This document shows positions 8,470-15,764 of a stretch of 32,884 nt of DNA, piece by piece. The stretch covers positions 9,671 to 42,554 of the forward strand of contig DGQA01000002.1 of assembly GCA_002390705.1 (NCBI GenBank), written 5' to 3'. Under the pieces are notes generated by a model. It was not told the DNA's origin. It saw nothing but the letters and a program-made list of their open reading frames with translations, and made no database searches. Within the stretch, counting starts at the first letter, position 1; the number at the start of each line of letters is the position of its first letter. Source of the stretch: Actinobacteria bacterium UBA4426. Its GTDB lineage: Bacteria; Actinomycetota; Actinomycetes; S36-B12. The position numbers were made by a program, and so were the translations under genes.

Positions 8470-8620
8470 GACTGATCTCACCACGTATGAGCCGATCCCA
8501 CCAGTTCAGCAGCTCAGTGTTTTTAAATGTCCCCACACCACTGCCACATTCCTGCCCGAAATGAAACCTTTGGCACCCCCGGCCCAATCCACTGGTGCCG
8601 GTTCCACCGGAACGCAATAA
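8468..8620 (+). CDS. Doubtful 50-residue ORF overlapping the pdxH start
   Basis: An ATG at 8468 opens a 50-codon frame ending at a TAA (8618-8620). It begins MTDLTTYEPIPPVQQLSVF and contains one Cys-Pro-His. It overlaps the pdxH start by two bases on the other strand. GAGGGA lies about 9 bases upstream as a possible Shine-Dalgarno site, and no -10 hexamer sits at the six-base spacing. I recognise no family. It may be a real small gene or chance; the rest of the stretch to serC holds only a weak inverted repeat (CCCAGCC at about 8643 with GGCTTGGGC). Confidence 0.25.
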   Translation: MTDLTTYEPIPPVQQLSVFKCPHTTATFLPEMKPLAPPAQSTGAGSTGTQ

Positions 8621-8731
8621 ACTCAGGTGAACCTCGGTGAGGCCCAGCCTGAATTCGACCTCGGCTTGGGCTGTCGCTAGCAGGTCAATACCTCACACCC
8701 AATGTGAACCGTCTTAAACCAAGGAGCAAAC

Positions 8732-9853
8732 GTGAGCAACATTGTGATCCCGGCCGAACTTCTCCCAGTTGATGGACGATTCGGCAGCGGTCCCTCTAAA
8801 GTGCGCAAGGAACAAACTGATGCGCTAGCCGGTGTCTGGGAGTCCTACCTAGGAACCTCACATCGTCAAGCACCAGTGCGCGCACAAGTGCAGCGATTAC
8901 GCGAAGGGCTGGCGAGCCTGTTTGATCTCCCCGAAGGCTACGAAGTAGTTTTGGGCAATGGCGGCTCAACCGCATTTTGGGATATTGCTTCATTTGGATT
9001 GATCCACGATCGGGCTCAGTTCCTTTCTTTTGGTGAATTCGGTGCAAAGTTCGCATCCGGTGCACAGAAAGCACCGCACCTAGGTGAGCCTGATATTCGT
9101 AAATCTGATCCAGGGAGCGCTCCAATTTTTGAAGCGCTCGAAGGCATTGACGCTTACTGCACGCCCCACAACGAAACCTCAACTGGAGTCGCAGTGACTC
9201 CGCAGCGTGTCGCCGGAGCCGACCCAGAATCACTTATGGTTATTGATGCAACTTCCGGTGCGGGTGGCTTGTATGTCGATATTACCGAGTGTGACACCTA
9301 CTACTTCGCGCCACAAAAAAGTTTTGGCTCCGATGGTGGTTTATGGTTCGCACTGATGTCTCCGACGGCAATCGCTCGGGCCACGCAAATCAAGCAGTTA
9401 GGTCGCTGGATTCCTGACTCCCTAGATCTAATGACCGCGATTGACAACTCACGATTACAACAGACATATAACACTCCCGCACTTGCCACGATTTACATGA
9501 TGGCTGAGCAAGTAGATTGGTTTAATTCCAATGGTGGACTGGCATGGACCACTGCGCGCACTAAGGAGTCCTCTGACTTGCTCTACTCATGGGCCCAATC
9601 ACATAGCTTACTGAGCCCTTTTGTGTCGGACCCGGCTTTGCGTTCGGGGGTGGTTGCAACAATTGATGTTGATGACTCAATCGATGCAACCTCAATCACG
9701 AAGGCACTGCGCCTGCACGGAATTGTTGACACCGAGCCCTACCGCAAACTTGGACGCAATCAGCTACGCATCGCAGTGTTTCCCGCCGTTGATCCACAAG
9801 ATGTTCACGCCCTGATTGCCTCGATTGATTTTGTCATTGCGCAGCTTGCATGA
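8732..9853 (+). CDS. serC: Phosphoserine aminotransferase
   Basis: A 373-residue class V PLP aminotransferase of the actinobacterial SerC type. The PLP lysine is K196 in YFAPQKSFGSDGG, the expected context. FGSGPSK at the N-terminus and GNGGSTAFWD match phosphate/substrate-binding segments. It converts 3-phosphohydroxypyruvate and glutamate to phosphoserine in serine synthesis. The GTG start at 8732 has a strong AAGGAG five bases upstream, unlike the many leaderless genes nearby. Its stop overlaps the MFS start (ATGA), so both are read from one mRNA. A TTGGGC...TACCTC pair with 17-base spacing near 8666-8694 is a possible promoter. Confidence 0.95.
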   Translation: MSNIVIPAELLPVDGRFGSGPSKVRKEQTDALAGVWESYLGTSHRQAPVRAQVQRLREGLASLFDLPEGYEVVLGNGGSTAFWDIASFGLIHDRAQFLSFGEFGAKFASGAQKAPHLGEPDIRKSDPGSAPIFEALEGIDAYCTPHNETSTGVAVTPQRVAGADPESLMVIDATSGAGGLYVDITECDTYYFAPQKSFGSDGGLWFALMSPTAIARATQIKQLGRWIPDSLDLMTAIDNSRLQQTYNTPALATIYMMAEQVDWFNSNGGLAWTTARTKESSDLLYSWAQSHSLLSPFVSDPALRSGVVATIDVDDSIDATSITKALRLHGIVDTEPYRKLGRNQLRIAVFPAVDPQDVHALIASIDFVIAQLA

Positions 9854-11061
9854 GCAAACTGGCGGCGGCGGTACCCACACGTGACAGTCCGACTTGGGCT
9901 TCCTACCTGCTCATTACCTCTTACTCATGGTTCATCTTCGGTTTGAGCGCAACTCAGGCGTTGATAAGAGACGAGCAGGGAACTTCGCGCACCGTGTCGA
10001 GTTTGCATGCAGTCTTATTCTCATTGGGTGGGATTGTGGCCGGGCTCATTGCAGCACGTTTGATTCTGGCTCTCGGCCGCGGAAAGTTCCTCAAGGTCGC
10101 CGTTGGTGGGGCAACATTTGGCGTCTTGATCTACACGGTCCCAGGTGGAGTTGCGGTCACTCTCATCGGCGCATTTGTCGCCTCATTATTTGGCTCTGCA
10201 ATTATTGTGGGAGCAAGTGCTTTTCTCTTCGACCATCAAAAACAAGCCGGCCCCGCAGCTGTCACTGAAGCAAATGCACTTGCAGCTCTCGGCGGTATTT
10301 TATCGCCTCTCGCCGTTGGATTCGGTGCCGTATTTTTCTTCGGCTGGCGGTTTGGATTGTGGGTGTTATTTATTGGATTTGCCATAAGCCTTCTGCTCAT
10401 GCGTAAAAGTCCACATGTTTTCCAGGTTCCCATTGATGAACATATTCGCGAGGCGAGCCGGGCTCATTTCCCGCGCAGATTCTGGTGGGCACTTACTACC
10501 CTTTTTCTATTGCTAAGCACTGAATTCACCCTCACCTTGTGGAGTGCTGACCTACTCCGTGATAGGGCAGGGTTCGAAGCGGGTGCTGCGGCGGCGTCCG
10601 TCGCAGCCGTCACCGGTGGACTCTTCATTGGTCGAGTTTTAGGTTCACGCTTTGCCGAATACTTCCCCGTTGATCGGATCCTGACCCTGGTTGTACTCAT
10701 TGCTTTGGGCGGATGGCTTGTCGTGTGGTTTTCCTCCGCCGCTGGCATAATTCTCCTCGGGCTTGTGATCACAGGAATCGGTGCGGCGCTGTTTTGGCCG
10801 CTGGGAATTAGCCGTGTGGTTATGGCGTCCGGCGGTCAAAGTGACCGTGCCTCAGCACTTTCTGCTGTTGCTGGGGCAATCGCAGGTGGCATTGGCCCAT
10901 TCATTCTTGGCGCACTGGCAGACTTAGTGGGAGTTCACACCGCCTTTTTGTTACTCCCCGTCTTTTTGCTTTCCGGTCTTTTCCTCATCAGAATCAAACC
11001 CGTCACCAGGGCGATCACTCCAGCGATCACTCCGACGATCACGGGAAATCGCGAGGCGTAA
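9850..11061 (+). CDS. MFS permease coupled to serC
   Basis: A 403-residue protein with about twelve hydrophobic helices and a central basic loop, as in the major facilitator superfamily. It starts inside the serC stop codon (ATGA), so it is translationally coupled. The substrate is not evident; the serC link does not prove a serine role. The last helix ends near residue 385. It is followed by a tail made of a 12-base tandem repeat that reads as ITPAITPTIT. This 3' end overlaps, by 127 bases on the other strand, the C-terminal membrane anchor of the gene at 10935-11963. The tail may therefore be a by-product of the overlap. Confidence 0.87.
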   Translation: MSKLAAAVPTRDSPTWASYLLITSYSWFIFGLSATQALIRDEQGTSRTVSSLHAVLFSLGGIVAGLIAARLILALGRGKFLKVAVGGATFGVLIYTVPGGVAVTLIGAFVASLFGSAIIVGASAFLFDHQKQAGPAAVTEANALAALGGILSPLAVGFGAVFFFGWRFGLWVLFIGFAISLLLMRKSPHVFQVPIDEHIREASRAHFPRRFWWALTTLFLLLSTEFTLTLWSADLLRDRAGFEAGAAAASVAAVTGGLFIGRVLGSRFAEYFPVDRILTLVVLIALGGWLVVWFSSAAGIILLGLVITGIGAALFWPLGISRVVMASGGQSDRASALSAVAGAIAGGIGPFILGALADLVGVHTAFLLLPVFLLSGLFLIRIKPVTRAITPAITPTITGNREA

Positions 11062-11963
11062 TTGAAGTCCTGGACCCGCACCACTTGGGTGGGATCAGGA
11101 CTTTCAGTGGGATCAGTGCTTTCAATGAGATCTTCCGCCGCTGCTGCGGCAGCCACTTCAGGTAGGTCAATCCGAATCACTCGGTCGTCATTTTCACTTG
11201 CAATCGCAATCGCATTTTCGCCCGGCAGCCACGCGATCGCTTCACCTTGAGGCTGACCTGGTAGGTCAACTATTTCGTCGACCAACCCGACTGGGAGGCC
11301 ACGAAAAAACTGTGCTTGGAAATAGTCACGAAGAACAAATGTGGTCCCGTCGGGCCTTATTGCACCATCGGTGATGAGCCCGGTAGACGAACTTATCTTC
11401 CTCGCAATATTAATCCCAGACTTTCTCAGTTTTTTGGGTAACGCATAGATCGATCCACTGGCCATTTGCTTGGTCACAATCCACAACTGTTGGGAGTTGG
11501 GATCGGCCAAAATTGTCTCCGCATTATGCGGACGGTCTTCATAGGTAAACCGATACCGCTGCGCTTGTGCACTCGTCTTACCAAGTTTTTTTGGCTCCCG
11601 GATTCGATAAATAGAGACATCACTCCACGAGTCTCGATTGTCACCAATGTCACCCACCCACAACACAGGTCTCCCTCGGGCATCAACACCTGCGGCCAAA
11701 CCTTCGAAATCACGAGCGGAGACATCTCGCAATGTGAGTTCGCCGACAACGGCACAATTAGAAAGTTGCAGGGCATAAAGCCTGCCTTTGTCGCCCGAGT
11801 CGTTGTGAACCCACATAACACCAGAATGCAATTGTGAGGGCGCCATCCCACTGATTTCGGTTAAGCGCGGATCTGTCAATTCACAAATTACTTCTGGTGA
11901 AGACGCCTTAATTGCCGAAGTGGGAAGCACGAGCACAGATACCGCAATAATTACGGGACCCAA
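10935..11963 (-). CDS. Membrane-anchored extracytoplasmic beta-propeller-like protein
   Basis: The 342-residue product has a hydrophobic N-terminus that looks like a signal peptide (cut near IKA-SS). Then come repeated blades with W/G-D patterns (HNDSGDKGRLYAL, WVGDIGDNRD, AIASENDDRVIRI), an acidic Pro/Thr/Ser spacer, one C-terminal helix with VIVG/VIAG/VIAL repeats, and a basic tail ending KKAV. This layout suggests a sugar-, phytase- or esterase-like propeller displayed outside the cell on a single anchor; I cannot name the activity. The only start available for the full signal sequence is the TTG at 11963, with no Shine-Dalgarno site, 11 bases after the stop of the microprotein gene. The start therefore remains uncertain. 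Confidence 0.75.
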   Translation of the reverse strand: MGPVIIAVSVLVLPTSAIKASSPEVICELTDPRLTEISGMAPSQLHSGVMWVHNDSGDKGRLYALQLSNCAVVGELTLRDVSARDFEGLAAGVDARGRPVLWVGDIGDNRDSWSDVSIYRIREPKKLGKTSAQAQRYRFTYEDRPHNAETILADPNSQQLWIVTKQMASGSIYALPKKLRKSGINIARKISSSTGLITDGAIRPDGTTFVLRDYFQAQFFRGLPVGLVDEIVDLPGQPQGEAIAWLPGENAIAIASENDDRVIRIDLPEVAAAAAAEDLIESTDPTESPDPTQVVRVQDFNYASRFPVIVGVIAGVIALVTGLILMRKRPESKKTGSNKKAV

Positions 11964-11974
11964 AATTCTGAAAA

Positions 11975-12064
11975 TCAGAGTGACCCAATCGCTGCCACAA
12001 AAACACTGCCCACGAGGGCTACCAATACCACAATGGTGACAATTCGACGGAATCTCGGGGTCAT
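11975..12064 (-). CDS. 29-residue membrane microprotein, leaderless
   Basis: An ATG at 12064 opens a 29-codon frame, MTPRFRRIVTIVVLVALVGS and nine more residues, ending TGA at 11975-11977. It has a basic N-terminus and one hydrophobic helix. TAAGGT lies exactly six bases before the ATG, matching the leaderless promoters of well-supported genes here. It diverges from DUF2530, which has the same kind of promoter. The beta-propeller gene follows after 11 bases, so one mRNA may carry both. An alternative is that this is the original signal sequence of the propeller protein split off by a frameshift, but the propeller has its own hydrophobic start. Confidence 0.6.
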   Translation of the reverse strand: MTPRFRRIVTIVVLVALVGSVFVAAIGSL

Positions 12065-12070
12065 ATCACT

Positions 12071-12076
12071 ACCTTA
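12071..12076 (-). promoter_or_regulatory. -10 hexamer TAAGGT, leaderless start of the microprotein
   Basis: TAAGGT on the minus strand, six bases (AGTGAT), then the ATG at 12064. Confidence 0.6.
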
Positions 12077-12108
12077 AAGCAATGTAAGACGCTGGGAATG
12101 CAGGTGGC

Positions 12109-12114
12109 TAATCT
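12109..12114 (+). promoter_or_regulatory. -10 hexamer TAATCT, leaderless start of the DUF2530 gene
   Basis: TAATCT, six bases (TCTCCT), then the ATG at 12121. Together with the minus-strand hexamer at 12071-12076 it forms a back-to-back leaderless promoter pair. Confidence 0.65.
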
Positions 12115-12120
12115 TCTCCT

Positions 12121-12330
12121 ATGACTGCATCTGATTCGAACGCGATTCTCCCGGTACGAATTGGTACCGGACTCGCGATTGTTGCAATGGTGATCGCGGG
12201 GGTCATTGGACCAATCTCGCCGAGTGAATTGACAAACAGTGAAGTGTGGTGGTTCGGCGCCGCATTGATTGCAAGCATAAGCGGCGGATTGGGATTACTG
12301 TTTTTACAACGACGCGCACGCACTCTGTGA
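12121..12330 (+). CDS. DUF2530 family small membrane protein
   Basis: A 69-residue protein with two hydrophobic helices (about residues 16-31 and 43-62), a short connecting segment containing VWWFG, and a basic C-terminus (QRRARTL). Size and pattern fit DUF2530, a small actinobacterial membrane family of unknown function. In M. tuberculosis the DUF2530-type protein is next to the DUF3027 gene (Rv0882/Rv0883c), and the same neighbours are seen here. It converges on DUF3027 with eight bases between stops. Confidence 0.8.
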   Translation: MTASDSNAILPVRIGTGLAIVAMVIAGVIGPISPSELTNSEVWWFGAALIASISGGLGLLFLQRRARTL

Positions 12331-12338
12331 ATCAGGGC

Positions 12339-13136
12339 CTAGTCGATACTTACCGAACCTGCGCGCTCTACGGGAGTGAGACCCGGGTCAACCGTGTCAG
12401 AGTGTGCACCACAGCCATAACTCACAGCAACTACACGCCCGTCTGCCGGTGAGAGCGCATTGGTACATACCGCGAATGCTTGACCCAGCGCACCGGCCAA
12501 AGAGTTGTGAAAACCGCAACTACTGCACGTGGCCGGAGCAAGCCGAGCCATCTCCGTCACTGGGCCAAACTCACTTTCAGCCCAACGTTCGGCAGCCTGT
12601 TCCCGACCCACAACAGAAAGAACGCGGGCGCGTCCAAGTCCCAGTTCCCAACCGGACATAATTCCTCGGTAATCCTCAATATATTCGAAGTCTTCATCGA
12701 CTTCACTTGCTAAAAATTCGGTGAATCCCGCTGTGAGCCGTTCGTCATTTGCGTTGACCGGAAGCACGTCTCCTGGGCTGAGGTCACCGGGTTGAATTCG
12801 CTCACTCCATGGGACCCACGCTGGGGCGACCAGTGAATCAGGACTTGGTAGTAGAACTACGTCGGTGACCGTAACCGTGGACTTGCTTTGCGGGGTAGTA
12901 GCCAAAGTGACGGCCCATTGCCATCCGAGATAGGCAGGGTTAGTGCAACTAAAAAGGTGAGTTGCCAGCTTTTCGGCCTCCATGATCAGTCCCAAGTGTT
13001 CGCCAATGAACTCAGAGTTACCCGCCTCAAGGACTGCGGCAGCCTTCGCTTGATCAAGTGCCTTGACCAATTTAGGGTCCGCTTTAAGATCGGGGACCTG
13101 CGAGGCAAGGGCTAGGGCGGATTTTTGCGTGCTCAC
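12339..13136 (-). CDS. DUF3027 family protein
   Basis: The 265-residue protein has the DUF3027 pattern. The first part has AAAVLEAGNSEFIGEHLGL and YLGWQWAVTLA, the middle has AWVPWSERIQPGDLSPGD, and the C-terminal part has a CSSCGFHNSLAGALGQAFAVC cluster with paired cysteines and a closing YGCGAHSD. The cysteines could bind a metal. The function is not established; it is a soluble actinobacterial protein conserved beside serC (Rv0883c in M. tuberculosis). I place the start at the GTG at 13136 because GATAAT lies exactly six bases upstream. The ATG at 13154 would add six residues but has neither a Shine-Dalgarno site nor a promoter at the right place. Confidence 0.88.
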   Translation of the reverse strand: MSTQKSALALASQVPDLKADPKLVKALDQAKAAAVLEAGNSEFIGEHLGLIMEAEKLATHLFSCTNPAYLGWQWAVTLATTPQSKSTVTVTDVVLLPSPDSLVAPAWVPWSERIQPGDLSPGDVLPVNANDERLTAGFTEFLASEVDEDFEYIEDYRGIMSGWELGLGRARVLSVVGREQAAERWAESEFGPVTEMARLAPATCSSCGFHNSLAGALGQAFAVCTNALSPADGRVVAVSYGCGAHSDTVDPGLTPVERAGSVSID

Positions 13137-13142
13137 CCCTTG

Positions 13143-13148
13143 ATTATC
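13143..13148 (-). promoter_or_regulatory. -10 hexamer GATAAT, leaderless start of the DUF3027 gene
   Basis: GATAAT on the minus strand, six bases, then the GTG at 13136. It differs from TATAAT only in the first base and one middle base at most. Confidence 0.5.
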
Positions 13149-13301
13149 TCCCATGAGGCGCGCGGTGAGGAACAGCGGGTAATGCGACCGCCCTCACATC
13201 ACTATTTCGCAAGCAGGGGTGCTATCTCTGCATCCAACAGTTCGCATCGCACAGCGACTCCCGTAATTGATTGGTTTATGACCGTACACCGAGCACTAGT
13301 A

Positions 13302-13685
13302 TCAAATATCTAGATCGTCAGCGACTGCCCGCAACACGGAAGCAGTTTTTTGCGCCATTGCATCGGCCGGGTACTTGCCTTTGCGAAGTTGATTACTCAC
13401 GCCATCCAACAGCTTAATCAGGTCTTCCATGATGACGGCCAGATCATCTGCCTTCTTACGGTGGCCCTTTACAACAGAGGCAGGCTCGCTCACAATGGTG
13501 ACGGTCAGTGCTTGCTTTCCGCGGCGTCCATCGACAATTCCAAAATCAAGTTTCGTACCTGGCTTTAACGCAGTAACGCCACTTGGGAGCGTAGAGACGT
13601 GCACAAAGACGTCTTCGCCTTCATCGCTTGAAATAAAACCGAAACCCTTTTCAGCGTCGTACCATTTAACTGTTCCTGTTGGCAC
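13302..13685 (-). CDS. cspB: Cold-shock domain protein with C-terminal extension, CspB type
   Basis: A 127-residue protein. The first 65 residues form a cold-shock domain with RNP1 (KGFGFI, about 13-18) and RNP2 (VFVHV, about 26-30), which bind single-stranded RNA and DNA. The remaining 60 residues form a helical extension (LIKLLDGVSNQLRKGKYPAD) like that of M. tuberculosis CspB (Rv0871). I place the start at the GTG at 13685, giving MPTGTVKWYD. GAGGGG lies six bases upstream, and starting here gives the usual N-terminus of the family; the frame is open 12 codons further. The gene has a leader of some length, as expected for cold-shock genes. Confidence 0.92.
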   Translation of the reverse strand: MPTGTVKWYDAEKGFGFISSDEGEDVFVHVSTLPSGVTALKPGTKLDFGIVDGRRGKQALTVTIVSEPASVVKGHRKKADDLAVIMEDLIKLLDGVSNQLRKGKYPADAMAQKTASVLRAVADDLDI

Positions 13686-13755
13686 GGCTCGCCCCTCACT
13701 CTCTATTTCTTGCCCAACCAATGTGTAATTGCCACCCCGTCTGGAGTGCGCCCTA

Positions 13756-13778
13756 GGTTAGCGCAGAAGGTTAGCGCA
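13756..13778. repeat. Tandem direct repeat GGTTAGCGCA, 13-base period
   Basis: GGTTAGCGCA occurs at 13756-13765 and again at 13769-13778, separated by GAA. It lies between the divergent cspB and the 64-residue ORF, about 70 bases upstream of the cspB start, so it could be a regulator-binding site for either. Confidence 0.6.
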
Positions 13779-13821
13779 AGCCCGGTTCGGTTCCGGATCT
13801 GGTAGTCAAGCCAGGAGGCCA

Positions 13822-13827
13822 TAGGCT
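13822..13827 (+). promoter_or_regulatory. -10 hexamer TAGGCT, leaderless start of the 64-residue ORF
   Basis: TAGGCT, six bases (AGCCCT), then the GTG at 13834; the hexamer is identical to those before the photolyase and ParA-like genes. Confidence 0.6.
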
Positions 13828-13833
13828 AGCCCT

Positions 13834-14028
13834 GTGCCCGAAACCCTAGAGAGCGTCACTGTTGCCCGAGCACCGCACGTAATTGCACTAGGTACGGTCT
13901 CAACACTCCAAGGGATTTTCACAACTGCAGTTGCGCTTCTCACGGAACTCACCCGGCGCGTAGCGCTCACGACGCTCACTGGTTTCACGGGGCATCTCAC
14001 CATGTCAGCAAGGTCGAGGAGAGCATGA
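13834..14028 (+). CDS. 64-residue protein of unknown function, first gene before the XPB partner
   Basis: I recognise no family. The product is a short, Thr/Leu-rich, mostly uncharged protein (VIALGTVSTLQGIFTTAVAL, then ELTRRVALTTLTGFTGHLTM) ending in a basic SARSRRA tail; the middle could form amphipathic helices. Support comes from context: a TAGGCT hexamer six bases before the GTG, and an ATGA overlap with the next start (14025-14028), so it would be the leading cistron of the XPB-partner mRNA. An antisense frame of similar length also exists but lacks such signals. Confidence 0.5.
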   Translation: MPETLESVTVARAPHVIALGTVSTLQGIFTTAVALLTELTRRVALTTLTGFTGHLTMSARSRRA

Positions 14029-15764
14029 ATACTAGCCGTCCACGAAGCCTCGCCGATTCATTGCGGGGAAGAAGTGAAGTTGAGCTTACGGAACTTTTTT
14101 TGGGCCGCCCTGACCTGGCCCACCCTGCTCCTGCCGATATTTCCAGTTTGGCGAGACGGGCAACTGCGACTCCATCCGTCAGCCGAACCCTCGATATTTT
14201 GTCTGCCCCCCAACTACACGTCCTTTTTACTCTACGCGAGAACTCAATGAGTAGCTCCGAGCTCGCCGAATCGGTGGATCCCCAAGTAGCCGTCTGTCTT
14301 GATGCCCAAATATCGGTGCTGCTCAAATTGGGACTGGTGTGGGGTTTATCCGACTCACTCAGTGCCGTGACTTCCGTCCGAGACACCCTCACCGAGGGCT
14401 ACTCGGATGCTCTTGTTGTTCCCCACCTGCCAGAGTCGACGGGCACGACCCCGAAACAGGATTTGCAAATGCAATCCGGTCTTGCCGCCCACACGTTTAT
14501 GTCCTTGGCGCATGACGCTCTCTACATTTTCCGAACCACTCCCCTTACCGCACTTCGGTCCGGTGGTATCGCGACCAAAGATATTGATCATTTGGCTGAA
14601 TTTTTGGCGGTACCCCTCAATGAAACTTGTCTCCTCATTGAAGTTTTGTACCACGCCGGACTCATAGCTTTAACAACTTCCTTGCAGTGGGAAGTGACTA
14701 CTAAATATGAAGCCTGGCGCAAGAAATCCAAAGAGTCACAATGGGTTGCACTTGCGCAGTCGTGGCTGGACCTGCCCCTTATGGGGAGTGAGGGGAACAA
14801 GCCACTTTCCGGAACGGGCGAGTCCCCCACTGTCGGTGTCATGCGCTGGCAGACCCTGTGCACGCTCCGATGGTGGAATGAAAACACCGACACGCCACCC
14901 ACAAAGCACTGGAAGATTTTTGTCAAAGCTCTGGACCATTTTCACCCTCGACGAAGGGGCTCTCGTCGCGAGGAAGTCGCTAAGGTCACCTTGAGAGAAG
15001 CCGAATGGATCGGGATTGCTCACGGTGAAATCCTCTGCGAAGCAGGCATAGGAATTACTGCAGATGACGCCCCGTTCGCAGGATCGAGCCTCAAGCTTCC
15101 CATTGAAGTCTCGCAATTCCTCATTCAAGGAGACTTAACCGTCATCGCCTCGGGACCACTTCCACTCGAGGTCGGCGAAAGACTCCACGCAATTGCCGAC
15201 ATTGAGTCTCGGGGGGCTGCAAGCGTGTATCGATTTAGCGTGGACACGGTTGAGCGCGGAATGCAGGCCGGCTGGAAGGCCGCGGACTTCGCAGAATTTT
15301 TTAGACAGTGGTTAAAAGGGGACATTCCGCAACCCTTAACGTACCTAATTGATAACGCAAAGGAGGTTGAATTAGCCGAGTCAGAGGCGGCACCTCGGAC
15401 AGCAACCGCCGCCCGCCTTGGTCGTCATTCTCGTCGCATTACCGAACGTGAGGCACAACGCATTGCCAGCGCCTTGCTTAAAGGCGAGGTTACCGAAGTG
15501 ACATCTACCGAACCAGAAGAAGTGTTTTCACTGAATACTTCCGCCCTGATTGCCCTTCTCAAGAGTGCCCAAGAGCACCACACCGGGGTCTGGATCGGTT
15601 ACGCAGAAGCCGATGGCAGCACAAGCACTCAAATTGTTGAACCAATCCGGATGGGTGACGGAACTATGACGGCATTTGATCATGGCAGCGCAAATGTGCG
15701 CACATTTGCTATCTCGCGAATCAGCGGGATAGCTCCTGCCCAAATGAATGAAATTAACAACTAA
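14025..15764 (+). CDS. XPB-associated protein (helicase XPB/Ssl2 N-terminal domain family, Rv0862c-like) with WYL-like C-terminus
   Basis: The 579-residue protein starts with a helical region (SLADSLRGRSEVELTELF) like that of M. tuberculosis Rv0862c. It has a winged-helix-like middle and a conserved block near 360-440 (FLIQGDLTVIASGPL, then WKAADFAEFFRQWLKGDIPQPLTYLI) of the XPB/Ssl2 N-terminal family. The last 70 residues (VWIGYAEADGS...IVEPIRM, then RTFAISRISGI) resemble a WYL ligand-sensing domain. Walker motifs are absent, so it is a partner, not a helicase. In M. tuberculosis it lies directly beside XPB; here other genes intervene. Its stop interlocks with the racemase stop on the other strand (15761-15764). 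Confidence 0.83.
   Translation: MNTSRPRSLADSLRGRSEVELTELFLGRPDLAHPAPADISSLARRATATPSVSRTLDILSAPQLHVLFTLRENSMSSSELAESVDPQVAVCLDAQISVLLKLGLVWGLSDSLSAVTSVRDTLTEGYSDALVVPHLPESTGTTPKQDLQMQSGLAAHTFMSLAHDALYIFRTTPLTALRSGGIATKDIDHLAEFLAVPLNETCLLIEVLYHAGLIALTTSLQWEVTTKYEAWRKKSKESQWVALAQSWLDLPLMGSEGNKPLSGTGESPTVGVMRWQTLCTLRWWNENTDTPPTKHWKIFVKALDHFHPRRRGSRREEVAKVTLREAEWIGIAHGEILCEAGIGITADDAPFAGSSLKLPIEVSQFLIQGDLTVIASGPLPLEVGERLHAIADIESRGAASVYRFSVDTVERGMQAGWKAADFAEFFRQWLKGDIPQPLTYLIDNAKEVELAESEAAPRTATAARLGRHSRRITEREAQRIASALLKGEVTEVTSTEPEEVFSLNTSALIALLKSAQEHHTGVWIGYAEADGSTSTQIVEPIRMGDGTMTAFDHGSANVRTFAISRISGIAPAQMNEINN

Noticed and set aside
13806..14003. A 65-codon minus-strand frame opposite the 64-residue ORF
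   Set aside because: It has no promoter-like or Shine-Dalgarno signal, and the plus-strand frame has both a hexamer and a coupled downstream gene.
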